Below, one piece after another: positions 1 to 12,400 of a DNA stretch of 64,000 nucleotides. Numbering within the stretch: the first letter of the stretch is position 1; every line of letters begins with the position of its first letter. The notes beneath the pieces are model-generated. The model ran no database searches, had not been told where the DNA came from, and saw nothing but the letters and a program-made list of their open reading frames with translations. This DNA comes from Bathymodiolus brooksi (lineage: Eukaryota; Mollusca; Bivalvia; Mytilida; Modiolidae), in assembly GCA_963680875.1 (NCBI GenBank), contig OY804590.1:22382640-22446639 (forward strand), read 5' to 3'. Made by a program: the position numbers and the translations under genes.

Positions 1-149
1 TGCCTTTGGCAAGGTGAGCTAAAAACGCCAATGAATCATGTTTACCATATTAAATTTCAAACCAGTTTTGACCAATGAGCCTCGAGTGTCAGACAGTCAA
101 ATTACAATGTTTGCATTGGTGGTCAATATTGTGAACGGATTAGGGTTTT

Positions 150-220
150 GGTCTCTAACGCTACTTTCAACAATATTTCAGTATCGTCGCAGTAAGTTTT
201 ATTAGTGGAGAAAACAACCA
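150..220 (-). mobile_element. Fragment of tRNA-derived SINE (family A)
   Basis: Matches the tail half of the recurrent SINE described at 513-737: 'CTACTTTCAACAATATTTCA' followed by a diverged 'GTTTTATTAGTGGAG'. The tRNA-like head is missing. The SINE reads on the minus strand. Confidence 0.7.
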
Positions 221-512
221 TTCATTCTGATGAGGTTCACCATATGAAGAATCCTGCTATGCTTGTGTCCATTTGATCAAGTAGTTTCAAAGAAGATGTT
301 GGTGTACGACGCAAATTGATGACAATAGTTCAGGATTCTTTAGATTAACTAGCCGAGATAATTCGTCAACAATCAATGGAGCACAATTGGTTCCCGTTAG
401 AAAACTAATATTATGAGAAAAACAAGTCAAATTATAATATATCACGTTTTTCGTCACTCAAAATGATTTGTCCACATTACAACTAAATTTATATAAGAGA
501 CGAAACTGAATG

Positions 513-737
513 ATTGGTTTGGTTGGTTTATGGTGTTTAACGCCACTTTCAACAATATTTAAGTAATCTCGTGGCGGTCAGCTTTATTGGTGGAGGAAAC
601 CGGAGAAACCACTGACATGTCGCAAGTCACTGACAAATTTTATCACATAATGTTGTATCGAGTACACCTCGCCATGAACGGGGTTGCACAGGTAGTTGTA
701 TATCCAACTACCATGCGATTATGACCACGAAGGCCCC
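513..737 (-). mobile_element. tRNA-derived SINE (family A), near complete
   Basis: One of about fifteen copies of the same roughly 230-bp repeat in this window. In its own (minus) orientation it starts with a tRNA-like head containing 'TATGGTAGTTGGAT'. The B-box-like GAGTTCAAATCC seen in other copies is deleted here. It continues through a conserved core with CTCCGGTTTCCTCCACCAAT and ends with the tail 'TGTTGAAAGTGGCGTTAAAC' plus an AAC-rich simple tail. The tail resembles the molluscan V-SINE/RUDI type by recollection. Non-autonomous; mobilised by a LINE in trans. Confidence 0.8.
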
Positions 738-1659
738 TTGTGGAAGAGAGGTATACAAGGTATAACTGTGATGTGAAAACACCAAAGAAGACGCTGCTCC
801 TTATCTTTTGATTTTTTTCATGGAAGTTTTCGGATATCTTTTCTTTCATTGAACATCCCTATCGCGTCAAATTTATCAATCGTTTCGGAATCCCTCAGAT
901 TATACATATTATTATTGTTATCTTATAAATGTGTCGAGACAATTGTAATTGTACCCCTCCTCCCCTTTTTTTGCCTCATAGAAATGATCTCACAATATAC
1001 TAAACTATGTTATTTCATGATAATTCTTATATGATTTACATAATTAGAAATCCTATACTCTGAATGGGTATACGCGCTTATGGAGGCGGGGTTTTTGTCA
1101 GTTTATTTTTCGATAGACGATGTTCACCGGTCTACTTTTTTCGTAATGTAAACAAAATGGCGGCTTGGATTCCCGATAATAAAAAAAGATAAAAGAAACA
1201 ATGTTTATTGTTAATAATCAACAATTATTGTTAGATATGAAATAAAAAAATAAATGCCAATGAAAAAAAAAGTTTGTACAAAAAAATTCCGGAAAAAATA
1301 CTTAAGACAACCATCTATCGACTTTGACTTTTGTAATATATCGTCATCCTGTGACGTTGTTTACAAGGGACGCTGATTGACACAAGCTGGTTACTGATTT
1401 ATTTTACGATTTTGTGAGCATTTTACTTGTTTGAGTAGCTAAATGCAAAATGCCATCAAATTGGAAAATATCAGTAACTTAATTACATCACCGTCTAGTT
1501 GTCAATGTATGAAAACAACTTAGACAAGGTTAGTTCATTTTGTTATTCATGGCCGACACACATCAGTGACAATGGAATGAATGTATGTGTGCGTACTGGG
1601 GATCACCAAAGGTAAATTTTCAAAACAAATGGGGGAAAAAAAAACTTAGTTACAGAATT
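738..1659. other. No gene seen; AT-rich intergenic DNA
   Basis: Short open frames exist on both strands but none resembles a protein family or has splice context. A 'GTAAACAAAATGGCGGC' segment near 1149 is promoter-like in composition only. Confidence 0.5.
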
Positions 1660-1820
1660 ATAAGGATTAAACGCATTTTTTCCGGAGTTTATTGATGTAT
1701 AACCTGGACCAATTCACTCACAAACTTTCAGTCCTTCGCCTTCGGACTTTTATTTGTTTGTGAGTGAATTGGTCCAGGTTATACATCAATAAACTCCGGA
1801 AAAAATGCGTTTAATCCTAT
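1660..1820. repeat. Near-perfect hairpin (foldback MITE)
   Basis: Left arm 1660-1724 and right arm 1757-1820 are inverted copies over about 64 bp ('GGATTAAACGCATTTTTTCC' inward), with a loop of about 32 bp that itself contains the small hairpin GTCCTTCGCCTTCGGAC. No coding sequence. Very low divergence between arms suggests recent insertion or gene conversion. Confidence 0.9.
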
Positions 1821-2327
1821 ACTATGTTCCTATTAATTGTGCATTGCAAGACATTAAATAAGACCTAATACCTAGATATTAAGCAAAAATTACTTCAAAC
1901 TGCCCAAAATTTGTAAAATTATGATTGTTGATTTTCAGGTTTCTGTTATTTCTTGTGACCTGCAACTGTAATTTTCTTCAAAACTCAATAAATGAATGGT
2001 TCTTGACAACTTTTGTTATGTTTCAAGCTAGCCGGATGCACAAATGTACATTTACAGTCAATTTATACTCTAAAATATAAAATCCACATTGACAATTTGA
2101 AAAATTAACAGTAAATGTCCAGTGGCAAATGCAATTTTCCTGGGATCACTAAAATTACCTGGTTTTAAGTACATAATTCTGATATAAAGCGGCTTTCTAT
2201 AGCCTTATATTTTTTCATATGTACATTTTACATGAAAATTGTGTTCTAACTATAACTACCAAAATTTATGAGGAAAAATAAGTAGGATTATAAAATTTTC
2301 AAAACGTGACATCTGCTCGGTCATGCA

Positions 2328-2436
2328 TAGTCCGAGATTCCTCTGTCGTTTAACGGCATTGATAAAGTTGGCGGTCCGAGATTCCTCTGTCGTTTAACGG
2401 CATTGATAAAGTTGCTGTCCGCCAACTTTATCAATA
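2328..2436. mobile_element. Truncated 9-bp-TSD MITE, same family as 52228-52391
   Basis: Begins 'TAGTCCGAGATTCCTCTGTC', identical to the intact copy at 52228, and carries a tandem duplication of its first half. It is flanked by GGTCATGCA (2319-2327) and GATCATGCA (2437-2445), a 9-bp duplication with one mismatch. The right terminal repeat is replaced by an internal piece. Confidence 0.75.
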
Positions 2437-2445
2437 GATCATGCA

Positions 2446-4062
2446 ATAAAGTCGATCACTTGTTTTGATTTACAATTCTCGCGCAGCACGAGACCAATGA
2501 CGTCTGTATATTCATAGCGTACATATGTGAGGGAATACTTTTCAACGTCAAAATTACAAGATGAGATTAAAACAGAGAAGTTGGAATTGAATAAATTCCA
2601 TGCAAGTGAAAAAGATCCTTTTTACTAATGTCTTTTTTTCCTGATCATTATGCTTGTTAAATATGTTTCCATCGATGGTATTCCCCAAACATTTGTATTT
2701 TTCCGGTTTGTTGACATAATCGTCATCACAGTTCATGACCGTTTCTGGAATGCAGGCCAAGCAAATTGTATTTTAAAATACTTTGAAAATATGATGATTG
2801 ATCATTCAGATTCCACCATTTTCTAGAAAATGGCCAATTTTACCAGGGAAAATACATGCAAGTGCTCTCCATTAGTCACAAAATGGCAGATTATTTTGCA
2901 TTTCCACTGCTGCTTTAATAACAAATATACCCCTTACTTCTTGGGGTATTGAAATGAAATTCACAGAGAAGATAGAAAAAGAATTAATTTAACAGCAATA
3001 ATCAAAATTTATAGCATAAATTGAACAGAGAATTAAATTAAACCAGACAGAAAAATGAGATTATCTGGGTTAAAAAAAATCTGTCATTATTACAAATAGC
3101 ATCAACAAAACTGTATTGTTACCACTCTGTGATAATAAATGTGATTAAAATAAATTGAAATCAGTCATTAATTGTTTTACCAAAATATGTCGGTCTAATA
3201 GATTGTATTGACAAAAGCAAAAACACAAAATTCACTGGATTAAATACTTTTTATGTGGGTAAGCAAGTTTAATTTTTGCATCAAATAATTAATTTTTAAT
3301 ACTTCAATTTCAAACTATTTAAAAAAAAACATCTTTTGAAATTTTTCAGACAAATCAATTACACTGAAAAAGCTAAAATACTGTACTTTCTTAATCTGGT
3401 TTACTTTTTAAGTTTGGTTGGCCTATGACAAAATCATGTGCTTTATTGAACTTTGACCGGCTTTATGTGACGTCATACGACGCCATTTGGAAAATGGATG
3501 GTAAACAAATACAGGTCAGTGTGTTATTATTATCGATCTTTTTTCCATGGAACTTTACACATGTGAGCAAGAATAGATGAAAAACATAATTAAAAAGAAA
3601 AAAATGTTTACTTTTCAAACATGAAAAAAATAATCAAACATTATCCAATGACTGACCGACTTATTGTCAGACGAGGATACCGTATTTGAAGTCGACTAAA
3701 TGCCGCAACATGAAATTGTTAAAATTCTTAATTTTAGCAATCTTTTTTTCAACATCATCTGCCCTTTTACTACAAAAACACATTAAATCTACCAGTCTCA
3801 ATAACTGTAGTCATAAATAAGTATAAAATTATATTTCAATACCCTCTGTGCATGTACATCTAGTGCATGGGGAATATTTTCCAAAATATTGCATAATATT
3901 CATATTGAAGCTGTAACATGACACCTTGATGTATTTTATAACAATTTGGTGTGGAAAATGTCAAACTGGGTCTGTTGTGACTGTCCAAAGCCAATTTGAG
4001 CGTGGTACCATCAAAATTTTAAAAAAATTGCCTAAAAGGAGTAATGACCAGTAATACGTATA
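2446..4062. other. No gene seen; AT-rich intergenic DNA
   Basis: Roughly 1.6 kb with no recognisable exon, repeat end or RNA gene. A 68-codon minus-strand frame (2554-2760) has acceptable composition but no family resemblance and no splice sites I trust. Confidence 0.5.
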
Positions 4063-4153
4063 GGAGAATGTCCAAGTAACTCTCCATTCCTTAAAAATAA
4101 TGGAGCCGAGGCCCATTGTTTTTAAGGAATGGAGAGATACGAGGACATTCTCC
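4063..4153. repeat. Imperfect hairpin repeat
   Basis: GGAGAATGTCC...ACTCTCCATTCCTTAAAAA pairs with TTTTTAAGGAATGGAGAG...GGACATTCTCC. A third copy of CTCTCCATTCCTTAAAA lies at 4256-4272, so the arm is also dispersed locally. Confidence 0.8.
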
Positions 4154-4929
4154 AACTTAAAATCCACCCATTGTACTTTATTAATTTTATTAATAATTAA
4201 TCTTGTAACAAAAAAAAGTCTGTGTATAGTATCTAAAGTACAAAGAGAACAATAACTCTCCATTCCTTAAAAGTAATGGAGAGTTTTGACAATAGATTTA
4301 CATCACAGGTGGATTTTAACACTAAAGAATTCTCCATACCTTCTATGTTAAATTAAAAAAAATTGAGCTTTCATACATGATTCATCTTAAGTTTAATCTA
4401 AGTGACACTCATATCTCATGGAAGGGGTACCTAATTTGAAGCTTAACTCCCAAATTCAACATACATTTAATGGCATATAAGAAAAAAACAGAGTCTGAAG
4501 ATGTCTACCGTCAAAAATCCTACGTTCACTTTCGATTTAACACAAATTCAGGTGGTTTCTTTCCAATGCAATCAATTTGTTATTTAAAACCACAAAGACA
4601 TCAAATATGGGCTTAAAATTATCCTAAAATATGTAGGTTTCTGCTGACATTCATTATTTTGCAGTATCTAATAGGGTTTATTTTTTATCCAACAATGTAG
4701 GAATCCATTTTGTGTTTACGTACTAATTTCATCAGTAGTGATTTTATCATATTATTAGACACAGATAAGATCTCGATAATGTCAGAACGTAATTGGCATG
4801 CTGATTTTACATAGTAAAATTGGTGGGTTTTCTGATAAAAGAACTAGAGGAACCCAAGAGAATTCTTAGTGTCTAGAAAGAATGTGAAAAGATATAGAGA
4901 CTTGTATACTTTTATTATTATTTTAATGA
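4154..4929. other. No gene seen
   Basis: AT-rich, no coding, RNA or mobile signatures beyond the 4256 arm repeat. Confidence 0.5.
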
Positions 4930-4934
4930 GTATA

Positions 4935-6537
4935 CAGTGGCGGATTTAGAGGGGGGCGTGCGCCCCCCCCCCCCCCCCCACTAAAATTCGCAAAGCATAT
5001 GTTATATAAATACAACGTTAATTAAGCAGTTCAATAAATAACTTTTTCATGAATGGTTAACTCGTGACCTGTAGTAAAAATAATCTTGAACACATTGTAA
5101 ATACACGTTGGATGTGTTCGCTGATTCATATATGTATTCGCCGTCAGTAGTTCAAAGATTATTCCTTTCTGATTGGTTCCGAGGTACCAGACATCAACTA
5201 TTTTCTCACGCTAATTAAACATTATTTCTGCAGTCAATTTTACAACTACATGTACACGTGCTATTTAGAAATTATAAAATGGACGAAAATTCTAGGCCAA
5301 GAAAATAAGCAAGATTGGATATATTTCTGATTCCTCGACGAGACGAGAAAAGTCAAAGGTAAACTAAAAAGTAAATTCAATCAATACTTCGAATAATTAA
5401 TTTAACAATTGATCTCATTTATAAAACATACAACGAAAACCTATAACGAGAGAATCATGGTTCAAATAGTTCTTGAATTCGAAATTCTGCAATTTCATAT
5501 GATAAAATAATATAAGTTTGATTTGTATACAAATACCCGAAAATGTTGCCTTTTACTTTTCAAGTAAAGATCAGTAAAAATACGCGTTGGTATATTGTAC
5601 ATTAAAATACAAAAGTAACATATTAATAAAAAAAAAATTTAGCGGCAATTTATTTGTAACAATCTCTGCATCTTCCCGAGGTATCTGCACACAATAAAGT
5701 GTGAACAAATCCTTTGTCCGGGTACGTTTATATTATTTATATCTACCAATGGATATCTTTACAATTTTTATTACACATTTTTAACAAAAAAATTCTGACT
5801 ACAATTTATTTGTAATAAATTAATATCTACAACTGCACATGAAAGTGTGAAAATAATCTCGACAAAATCGTTTATGCATATCTCACACCTGATTTACGTA
5901 AACATATTTCTCGAGAACTTTGATACATTTTGTTTGTTTGATCTTTTAGTGTAATGAGGTTTTTACGCCCGTTGCTCAAACACTTGACGCAACTGATAAA
6001 CTTTATCACTTGCGACTGCGAGTCGAGTGCACCCTTTTTTGTAATTTACAAAGCTGGGCGCGAACCCACGCCGTATTGGTGATGGGCTTGTATGAGCTGT
6101 TAGATCCAACGACCTAACTCATTGAGCCATCCGGACCCCAGGAATGCGTTAAAACTAAACCAATAGTTCTTTGAAGGGTTAAAATATCGTGATCGATCAG
6201 TCATGAGTTGAACAATTCGCATCACGGTTGTTCAAAAAAATTTTTTACTTCAGGTTCTTATAATCTGACAAAAACATACTGTTAACAATTATCCGACTAA
6301 ATTAAGACTCAACTTAAAGTTTTTTTGGTCTGATAAAAATGGTGTGGTTGGTTCAAAATTGTCGTTCAAATAAATGTCTGTAATTCCTCAAACCCCCAGA
6401 GCTTAGGGGGACTGAGGGGTTTCGCCCACCTGGACCCCCTCCTAGGGCTCTTCCCTGGACCCGCTGGGGACCTTAAGCGGTCCCTAGATCCCTCTCCTAC
6501 TCACGCCCCCTAATCCCAAATCCTGGATCTGCCCCTG
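4935..6537. mobile_element. Non-autonomous hAT-like element, 5-bp GTATA duplication
   Basis: Starts CAGTGGCGGATTTAGAGGGG and ends CCTGGATCTGCCCCTG, an imperfect terminal inverted repeat of the CAGNGGCGGATC type common in invertebrate hAT elements. GTATA flanks both sides (4930-4934 and 6538-6542). The ends are G- or C-rich, including a C-run near 4963-4979. No transposase frame remains. A tRNA-like SINE head lies inside (about 6050-6140). Confidence 0.75.
6050..6140 (-). mobile_element. tRNA-like SINE head (family C) inside the hAT-like element
   Basis: On the minus strand a tRNA-like stretch has an A-box-like TGGCTCAATGAGTTAGG and a B-box-like GGGTTCGCGCCC about 50 bp apart. The first bases (GGGGTCCGG) do not pair with what follows the B box, so an intact tRNA gene is unlikely; a SINE promoter or tRNA pseudogene fits better. 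Confidence 0.55.
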
Positions 6538-6649
6538 GTATATATACTATATACTCAAACTGAATATAAAATTCTAAGACAATCTTGCTTGAATTACTTC
6601 CCTTTGTTCTAATCTGTGACAGACATGGTTAATGGTAATAAAATAATTA

Positions 6650-6758
6650 TTATATTTTACTTTATTTATTGTGTATGTGCTAATTATAAATGTTGTATCA
6701 TGCCCTCCAGGGGCCCTGATTTGGAAAATAAAGTATCTTGTATCTTGTACCTTGTATA
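6650..6758 (+). mobile_element. 3' end of a 5'-truncated LINE
   Basis: 'CATGCCCTCCAGGGGCCCTG' then ATTTGGAAAATAAAG and a short (TATCTTG) repeat tail. A second copy of this terminus is at about 62025-62090. Only the 3' untranslated tail is present, as in dead-on-arrival LINE copies. Confidence 0.6.
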
Positions 6759-6769
6759 ATATACATCCA

Positions 6770-6960
6770 GTCGGGACCATCGTGGTCGTGATCGTATGGT
6801 AGTTAGTTTTACAACTACCTGTGCATTCAGTCAGCCTATCACTACTAAAGTCGTGAGATCGAATCCCGTTCATGGTGAGGTGTACTCGATACAATATTAT
6901 GTGATAAAGTTTGTCAGTGACTTGCGACAGGTCGGTGGTTTTCTCTGGGTATTCCGAGAC
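6770..6960 (+). mobile_element. tRNA-derived SINE (family A), tail truncated
   Basis: Plus-oriented copy with the clearest internal promoter: 'TATGGTAGTTAGTTTTACAA' head and the B-box-like GAGATCGAATCCCG near 6849, then the conserved core to GGTGGTTTTCTCTGGGTATTCC. The tail part of the family is missing. Confidence 0.8.
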
Positions 6961-7544
6961 ATTATCTATCTAAATCCGAATATTTTGTTATGAAGCTGCT
7001 TGCCGATGTTTTTCCTCATAATTTCAAACTGATGTCGGAAACGTTAGATCTTCAGATCTAAAACAAAATAATAATCAAAGAAAATGGACACGTCATGATC
7101 GCGAGTAAGTCGTTGATCTTTGACAACAAGCCGAACACCACCGACTCGGTTTGTCCTCATGTTCATAGCATACTAAAATTATTATTAGTACACATGTATT
7201 TGTCGTTTTCAGTAATAAATCTATTAACAGTTTTTGCCTTTATTTTGTTTCCAACATCCATATCTTGGATTCTCCCCCTAAAAAGGTTTAATTTGACTAT
7301 TTTAAACCATCTCGACACATTTCAGGCTATACAGTACTGACATGCATTTCATACAAAAATGTGTCTTGTTCGTAACAAGCTATGAAATCTTACCACTTCA
7401 CATGGCCTGATTTTGTTATAAATGTTGGATCCTCTTGTTTTCATTTGTTTTACGTTTCTTGCAAGACAAAGATCGAGTATCCAAGTCACGATATATGCTG
7501 TCGAAATATCCAGTATTTATCGACACTTTCAGCAACTTATATGA
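6961..7544. other. No gene seen
   Basis: Short overlapping frames on both strands only; no homologies recognised. Confidence 0.45.
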
Positions 7545-7790
7545 AGATGGATGCCCTATCGATATATTGAAATGACCAGAGAAACCCCTGGACGTCGGTA
7601 GGTGTCTGAAGCTATTTCGAGGTGTACATATATGATGGTGACATTCCCGAAAAGACACCATTCGAATAATTAAAAACAGCAAGACAAATAAAAAATAAAA
7701 TAAAAGTTCGGATAATATCAACTCCAACAAAAACAAGCTTATGGTTCCTATCATGGTTTCCTTGACAGAGGGTTGCTGCCACCAAGGAAC
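7545..7790. repeat. Dispersed repeat, uninterrupted copy of the Tigger target
   Basis: 'GATATATTGAAATGACCAG' through GTCGGTAGGTGTCTGAAGC to AAGCTTATGGTTCCTAT recurs at 26740-26852 plus 29656-29740, where it is split by the Tigger element at a TA. This copy shows the pre-insertion order. Confidence 0.85.
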
Positions 7791-7939
7791 ATATACTGAC
7801 CAATGGTTCTTATATTGGTTAAGTTGAAGTCATCACTTTGAAAGTTTCGAGTTGCGACTTCGTTGACCCTGTCACAAATGACTACGGATATGTTCCTTAG
7901 TTGAATCACAATACAGTCCTTCCTTCATTCATGACTTGT

Positions 7940-8203
7940 CAACGGTTTTGTAACCAGAGTAACAAAGGTTGTCACTAGTGGCACAGAAACTGTATGGTTT
8001 TGTAACCAGAGTAACAAAGGTTGTCACTAGTGGCACAGAAACTGCATGGTTTTGTAACCAGAGTAACAAAGGTTGTCACTAGTGGCACAGAAACTGCATG
8101 GTTTTGTAACCAGAGTAACAAAGGTTGTCACTAGTGGCACAGAAACTGCATGGTTTTGTAACCAGAGTAACAAAGGTTGTCACTAGTGGCACAGAAACTG
8201 CAT
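7940..8203. repeat. 52-bp tandem repeat, 5 copies
   Basis: Unit 'GGTTTTGTAACCAGAGTAAC' plus AAAGGTTGTCACTAGTGGCACAGAAACTGCAT repeats five times, nearly identical, so recently expanded. No open frame of note. Confidence 0.95.
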
Positions 8204-8555
8204 ACCCATCCAGTTTTTAGTGAGGTTTATATTGCACACAATCTTTAGTTTTCTGTGTAGTATATCATTGTTTTTCTGTTTGGTCTTTTTTCTTTTAGCA
8301 ATTGCATGGTCTGTCCTTTGACTTACAGCTTATGATTACCCATTTGGTATCTTCAAAGGTTACTTTTCTTATATCACTAAGTACTCACCAGCTGGTAATT
8401 CAATATGTACAATTAGATAGATAAAATGTGTAGTCTCGACTCCCATTGTGTCCTGCTGAACTTTCACCTGTAGTGATAGCTGTCTGATTTCTGATTAACA
8501 TAAACTTTGTACAGGACAAACATATTGTGCATTCTGATTATGAAATTGTCTTTTA
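8204..8555. other. No gene seen
   Basis: AT-rich spacer between the 52-bp repeat and diverged satellite-like monomers. Confidence 0.45.
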
Positions 8556-8559
8556 AATG

Positions 8560-8885
8560 ACCAATGGTTTTCATGAGGTGGTGGACATCTTGGATTTTCA
8601 ATCCATTTAAAAAACGAAAATATATTTTTGGTCAAGAACCATCATATAAAAATAATCATTTACAATTTGAGTTCAATGAAGTTTAAATTATTATCCTTAG
8701 TAGTGTTTTTTTTATATACCTATCTCAGTTTGGGTTAAATCAAGTTTGTAGTTTCAGAGGAAACACATTTTAATTAATTTCCCAAATGCTTCTACGCTGA
8801 CCAATGTGGCCATCTTGGATTTCTCACAAAAAATGAACATTTTGTAGAGGACCATCCATGAACAATTTCAGCCAAATAGTTCAGT
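8560..8885. repeat. Diverged monomers related to the 333-bp array
   Basis: Two segments carry array landmarks (GACATCTTGGATTTTCAAT near 8583 and GCCATCTTGGATTTCTC near 8810, then AACATTTTGTAGAGGACCATCCATGAAC) but are far more diverged than units in 9.6-13.7 kb. They look like fossil units outside the homogenised array. Confidence 0.7.
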
Positions 8886-9044
8886 GTAGTAGTTTTAGTT
8901 GTCTATTACAAAGTTTAACTGTCAAGTGGATAGGAAATTCAAGACAGCAACTACCACAGAACAAAGCTTTACATACATGTTGAATCATTCCATGCACAAA
9001 GTGAAAAAATATATTTCAATGAAGTTTTATGCCAAAGATTATTG

Positions 9045-9190
9045 GAATGGTTGGGTTATGGTGTTTAATGCCACTTTCAACAATATTTCAGTTATATCGT
9101 GGCGGTCAATTTATTGGTGGAGGAAACCGGAGAAAACCACAGACCTGTGTTATATGTTGTATCGAGTACACCTTAACACGACGACCCCTA
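9045..9190 (-). mobile_element. SINE (family A), head truncated
   Basis: Tail and core of the family: 'TGGTGTTTAATGCCACTTTC' through GGTGGAGGAAACCGGAGAAAACCAC to TGTTGTATCGAGTACACCTT. The tRNA-like head is lost. Confidence 0.75.
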
Positions 9191-9450
9191 AGATTATTGG
9201 ATTTCAATAACTACATTTTTTAGAAAACTATATGGATGGCTGATTTTGCACAAAATTAAGCAACTTAATACATGTATGTAATCATTTCAAATCCAGTATA
9301 TATGAGTTAAAAAGACATTTAATAATGATTTTCTCTGCCAATGAGACACTTTATTGCAAGTGACCTCAGTAAATACTTTATTTGGATCAATCATATATCA
9401 TTCCTGCAAAGTATATAAAATAAAAATAGTGACCCAATCTAATATATCAA

Positions 9451-12400
9451 ACCAGAGGCTCTCGAGAGCCTGTATCGTTCACCTGGTTATAAAAAGAGCC
9501 AATTGGTCCTATGTAAAAACTATGTCCTGCAGTGGTAGTCATCTTGGAATTACGATCAACATAAAAAACACAAAGTTTGTAAAGGACCTTCCAATGATTG
9601 ATGCACAGTTTAGGTTCAATCAGTGCAATAGCTTCAGAGAAGAATATATTTCTGTATTTTCCCAATATGGTCCTGTGTTAATACTATGACCTGTGGTGGC
9701 AGCCATCTTGGATTTCCGATCGGCATAAAAAACGGAGGACCTTCCAATGATCATTCCTGGGCAGTTTGGTTTCAACTGTCCAAGTGGTTTCAGAGAAGAA
9801 GTGTTTTGAAACATTTTTCCCATAGGCCGGTCCAATATTAAACTAAGTCCTGCCGTAGCCGCCATTTTGAATTTCATATCAGAACAAAAAACGTAAAGTT
9901 TATAGAGGACCATCCAATGAACACTCATGTACAGTTTGGCTTTAATAATATGTGTAGTTTCTGAGAAGGCATTTGAACATTTTCCCATAGGGTCCAATGT
10001 TAATCTATGTATTGCGGTGGCGGCCATCTTGGATTTCCGATCGACATAAAAAACATACATTTTGTAGAGGACCTTCCAATGATCAATCCTGGGCAGTTTG
10101 GTTTAAATTGTCCAAGTGATTTCAAAGAAGAAGCGTTTTGAAACATTTTCCCCATAGGCCGGTCCAATGTTAAACTAAGTCCTGCCGTGGCCGCCATTTT
10201 GAATTTCATATCGGAACAAAAAACGTAAAGTTTATAGAGGACCATCCAATGAACACTCATGTACAGTTTGGCTTTAATAATATGTGTAGTTTCTGAGAAG
10301 GCATTTGAACATTTTCCCATAGGGTCCAATGTTAATCTATGTATTGCGGTGGCGGCCATCTTGGATTTCCGATCGACATAAAAAACATACATTTTGTAGA
10401 GGACCTTCCAATGATCAATCCTGGGCAGTTTGGTTTAAATTGTCCAAGTGATTTCAAAGAAGAAGCGTTTTGAAACATTTTCCCCATAGGCCGGTCCAAT
10501 GTTAAACTAAGTCCTGCCGTGGCCGCCATTTTGAATTTCATATCGGAACAAAAAACGTAAAATTTGTAGAGGACCATCCAATGAACATTCCTGTACAGTT
10601 TGGCTTTAATCATATTTGTAGTTTCTGAGAAGAAGGCATTTGAACATTTTCCCATAGGGTCCAATGTTAATCTATGTCCTGCGGTGGCGGCCATTTTGAA
10701 TTTTCGATCGGCATAAAAAAACATAAACTTTGTAGAGGACCTTCCAATGATCATTCCTGGGCAGTTTGGTTTCAACTGTCCTAGTGGTTTCAGAGAAGAA
10801 GCGTTTTGAAACATTTTTCCCATAGGCCGGTCCAATGTTAAACTAAGTCCTGCCGTAGCCGCCATTTTGAATTTCATATCGGAACAAAAAACGTAAAGTT
10901 TATAGAGGACCATCCAATGAACATTCATGTACAGTTTGGCTTTAATCATATTTGTAGTTTCTGAGAAGAAGGCATTTGAACATTTTCCTATAGGGTCCAA
11001 TGTTAATCTATGTATTGCGGTGGCGGCCATCTTGGATTTCCGATCGGCATAAAAAACATAAAATTTGTAGAGGACCATCCAATGATCATTCCTGGTCAGT
11101 TTGGTTTCAACTGTCCTAGTGGTTTCAGAGAAGAAGCGTTTTGAAACATTTTCCCCATAGGCCGGTCCAATGTTAAACTAAGTCCTGCCGTAGCCGCCAT
11201 TTTGAATTTCATATCGGAACAAAAAACGTAAAATTTATAGAGGACCATCCAATGAACATTCATGTACAGTTTGGCTTTAATCATATTTGTAGTTTCTGAG
11301 AAGAAGGCATTTGAACATATTCCTATAGGGTCCAATGTTAATCTATGTATTGCGGTGGCGGCCATCTTGGATTTCCGATCGACATAAAAAACATAAAATT
11401 TGTAGAGGACCTTCTAATAATCATTCCTGGGCAGTTTGGTTTCAACTGTCCTAGTGGTTTCAGAGAAAAAGCATCTTGAAACATTTTTCACATAGGGTCC
11501 AATGTTAAACTAAGTCCTGCCGTAGCCGCCATTTTGAATTTTATATCGGAACAAAAAACATAAAGTCTGTAGAGGACCATCCAATGAACATTCATGTACA
11601 GTTTGGCTTTAATCATATTTGTAGTTTCTGAGAAGAAGGCATTTGAACATTTTCCCATAGGGTTCAATGTTAATCTATGTATTGCGGTGGCGGCCATCTT
11701 GGATTTCCGATCGGCATAAAAAACATAAAATTTGTAGAGGACCTTCCAATGATCATTCCTGGGCAGTTTGGTTTCAACTGTCCTAGTGGTTTCAGAGAAG
11801 AAGCGTTTTGAAACATTTTCCCCATAGGCCGGTCCAATGTTAAACTAAGTCCTGCCGTAGCCGCCATTTTGAATTTCATATCGGAACAAAAAACGTAAAG
11901 TTTATAGAGGACCATCCAATGAACATTCATGTACAGTTTGGCTTTAATCATATTTGTAGTTTCTGAGAAGAAGGCATTTGAACATTTTCCCATAGGGTTC
12001 AATGTTAATCTATGTATTGCGGTGGCGGCCATCTTGGATTTCCGATCGGCATAAAAAACATAAAATTTGTAGAGGACCTTCCAATGATCATTCCTGGGCA
12101 GTTTGGTTTCAACTGTCCTAGTGGTTTCAGAGAAGAAGCGTTTTGAAACATTTTCCCCATAGGGTCTAATGTTAAACTAAGTCTTGCCGTAGCAGCCATT
12201 TTGAATTTCATATCGGAACAAAAAACGTAAAGTTTGTAGAGGACCATCCAATGAACATTCCTGTACAGTTTGGCTTTAATCATATTTGTAGTTTCTTAGA
12301 AGAAGGCATTTGAACATTTTCCCATAGGGTCCAATGTTAATCTATGTATTGCGGTGGCGGCCATCTTGGATTTCCGATTGACATAAAAAACATAATTTTG

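Noticed and set aside
643..849. 68-codon minus-strand frame with RGLRGHNRMVVGYTTTCA
   Set aside because: It is the translation of the SINE family A head; the same text appears wherever that SINE occurs.
6050..6140. Functional tRNA gene
   Set aside because: A and B box resemblance only; acceptor stem does not pair, so SINE or tRNA pseudogene.
7416..7803. Hydrophobic minus-strand frames
   Set aside because: They overlap a dispersed noncoding repeat also found around the Tigger insertion; the other copy does not keep the frame.
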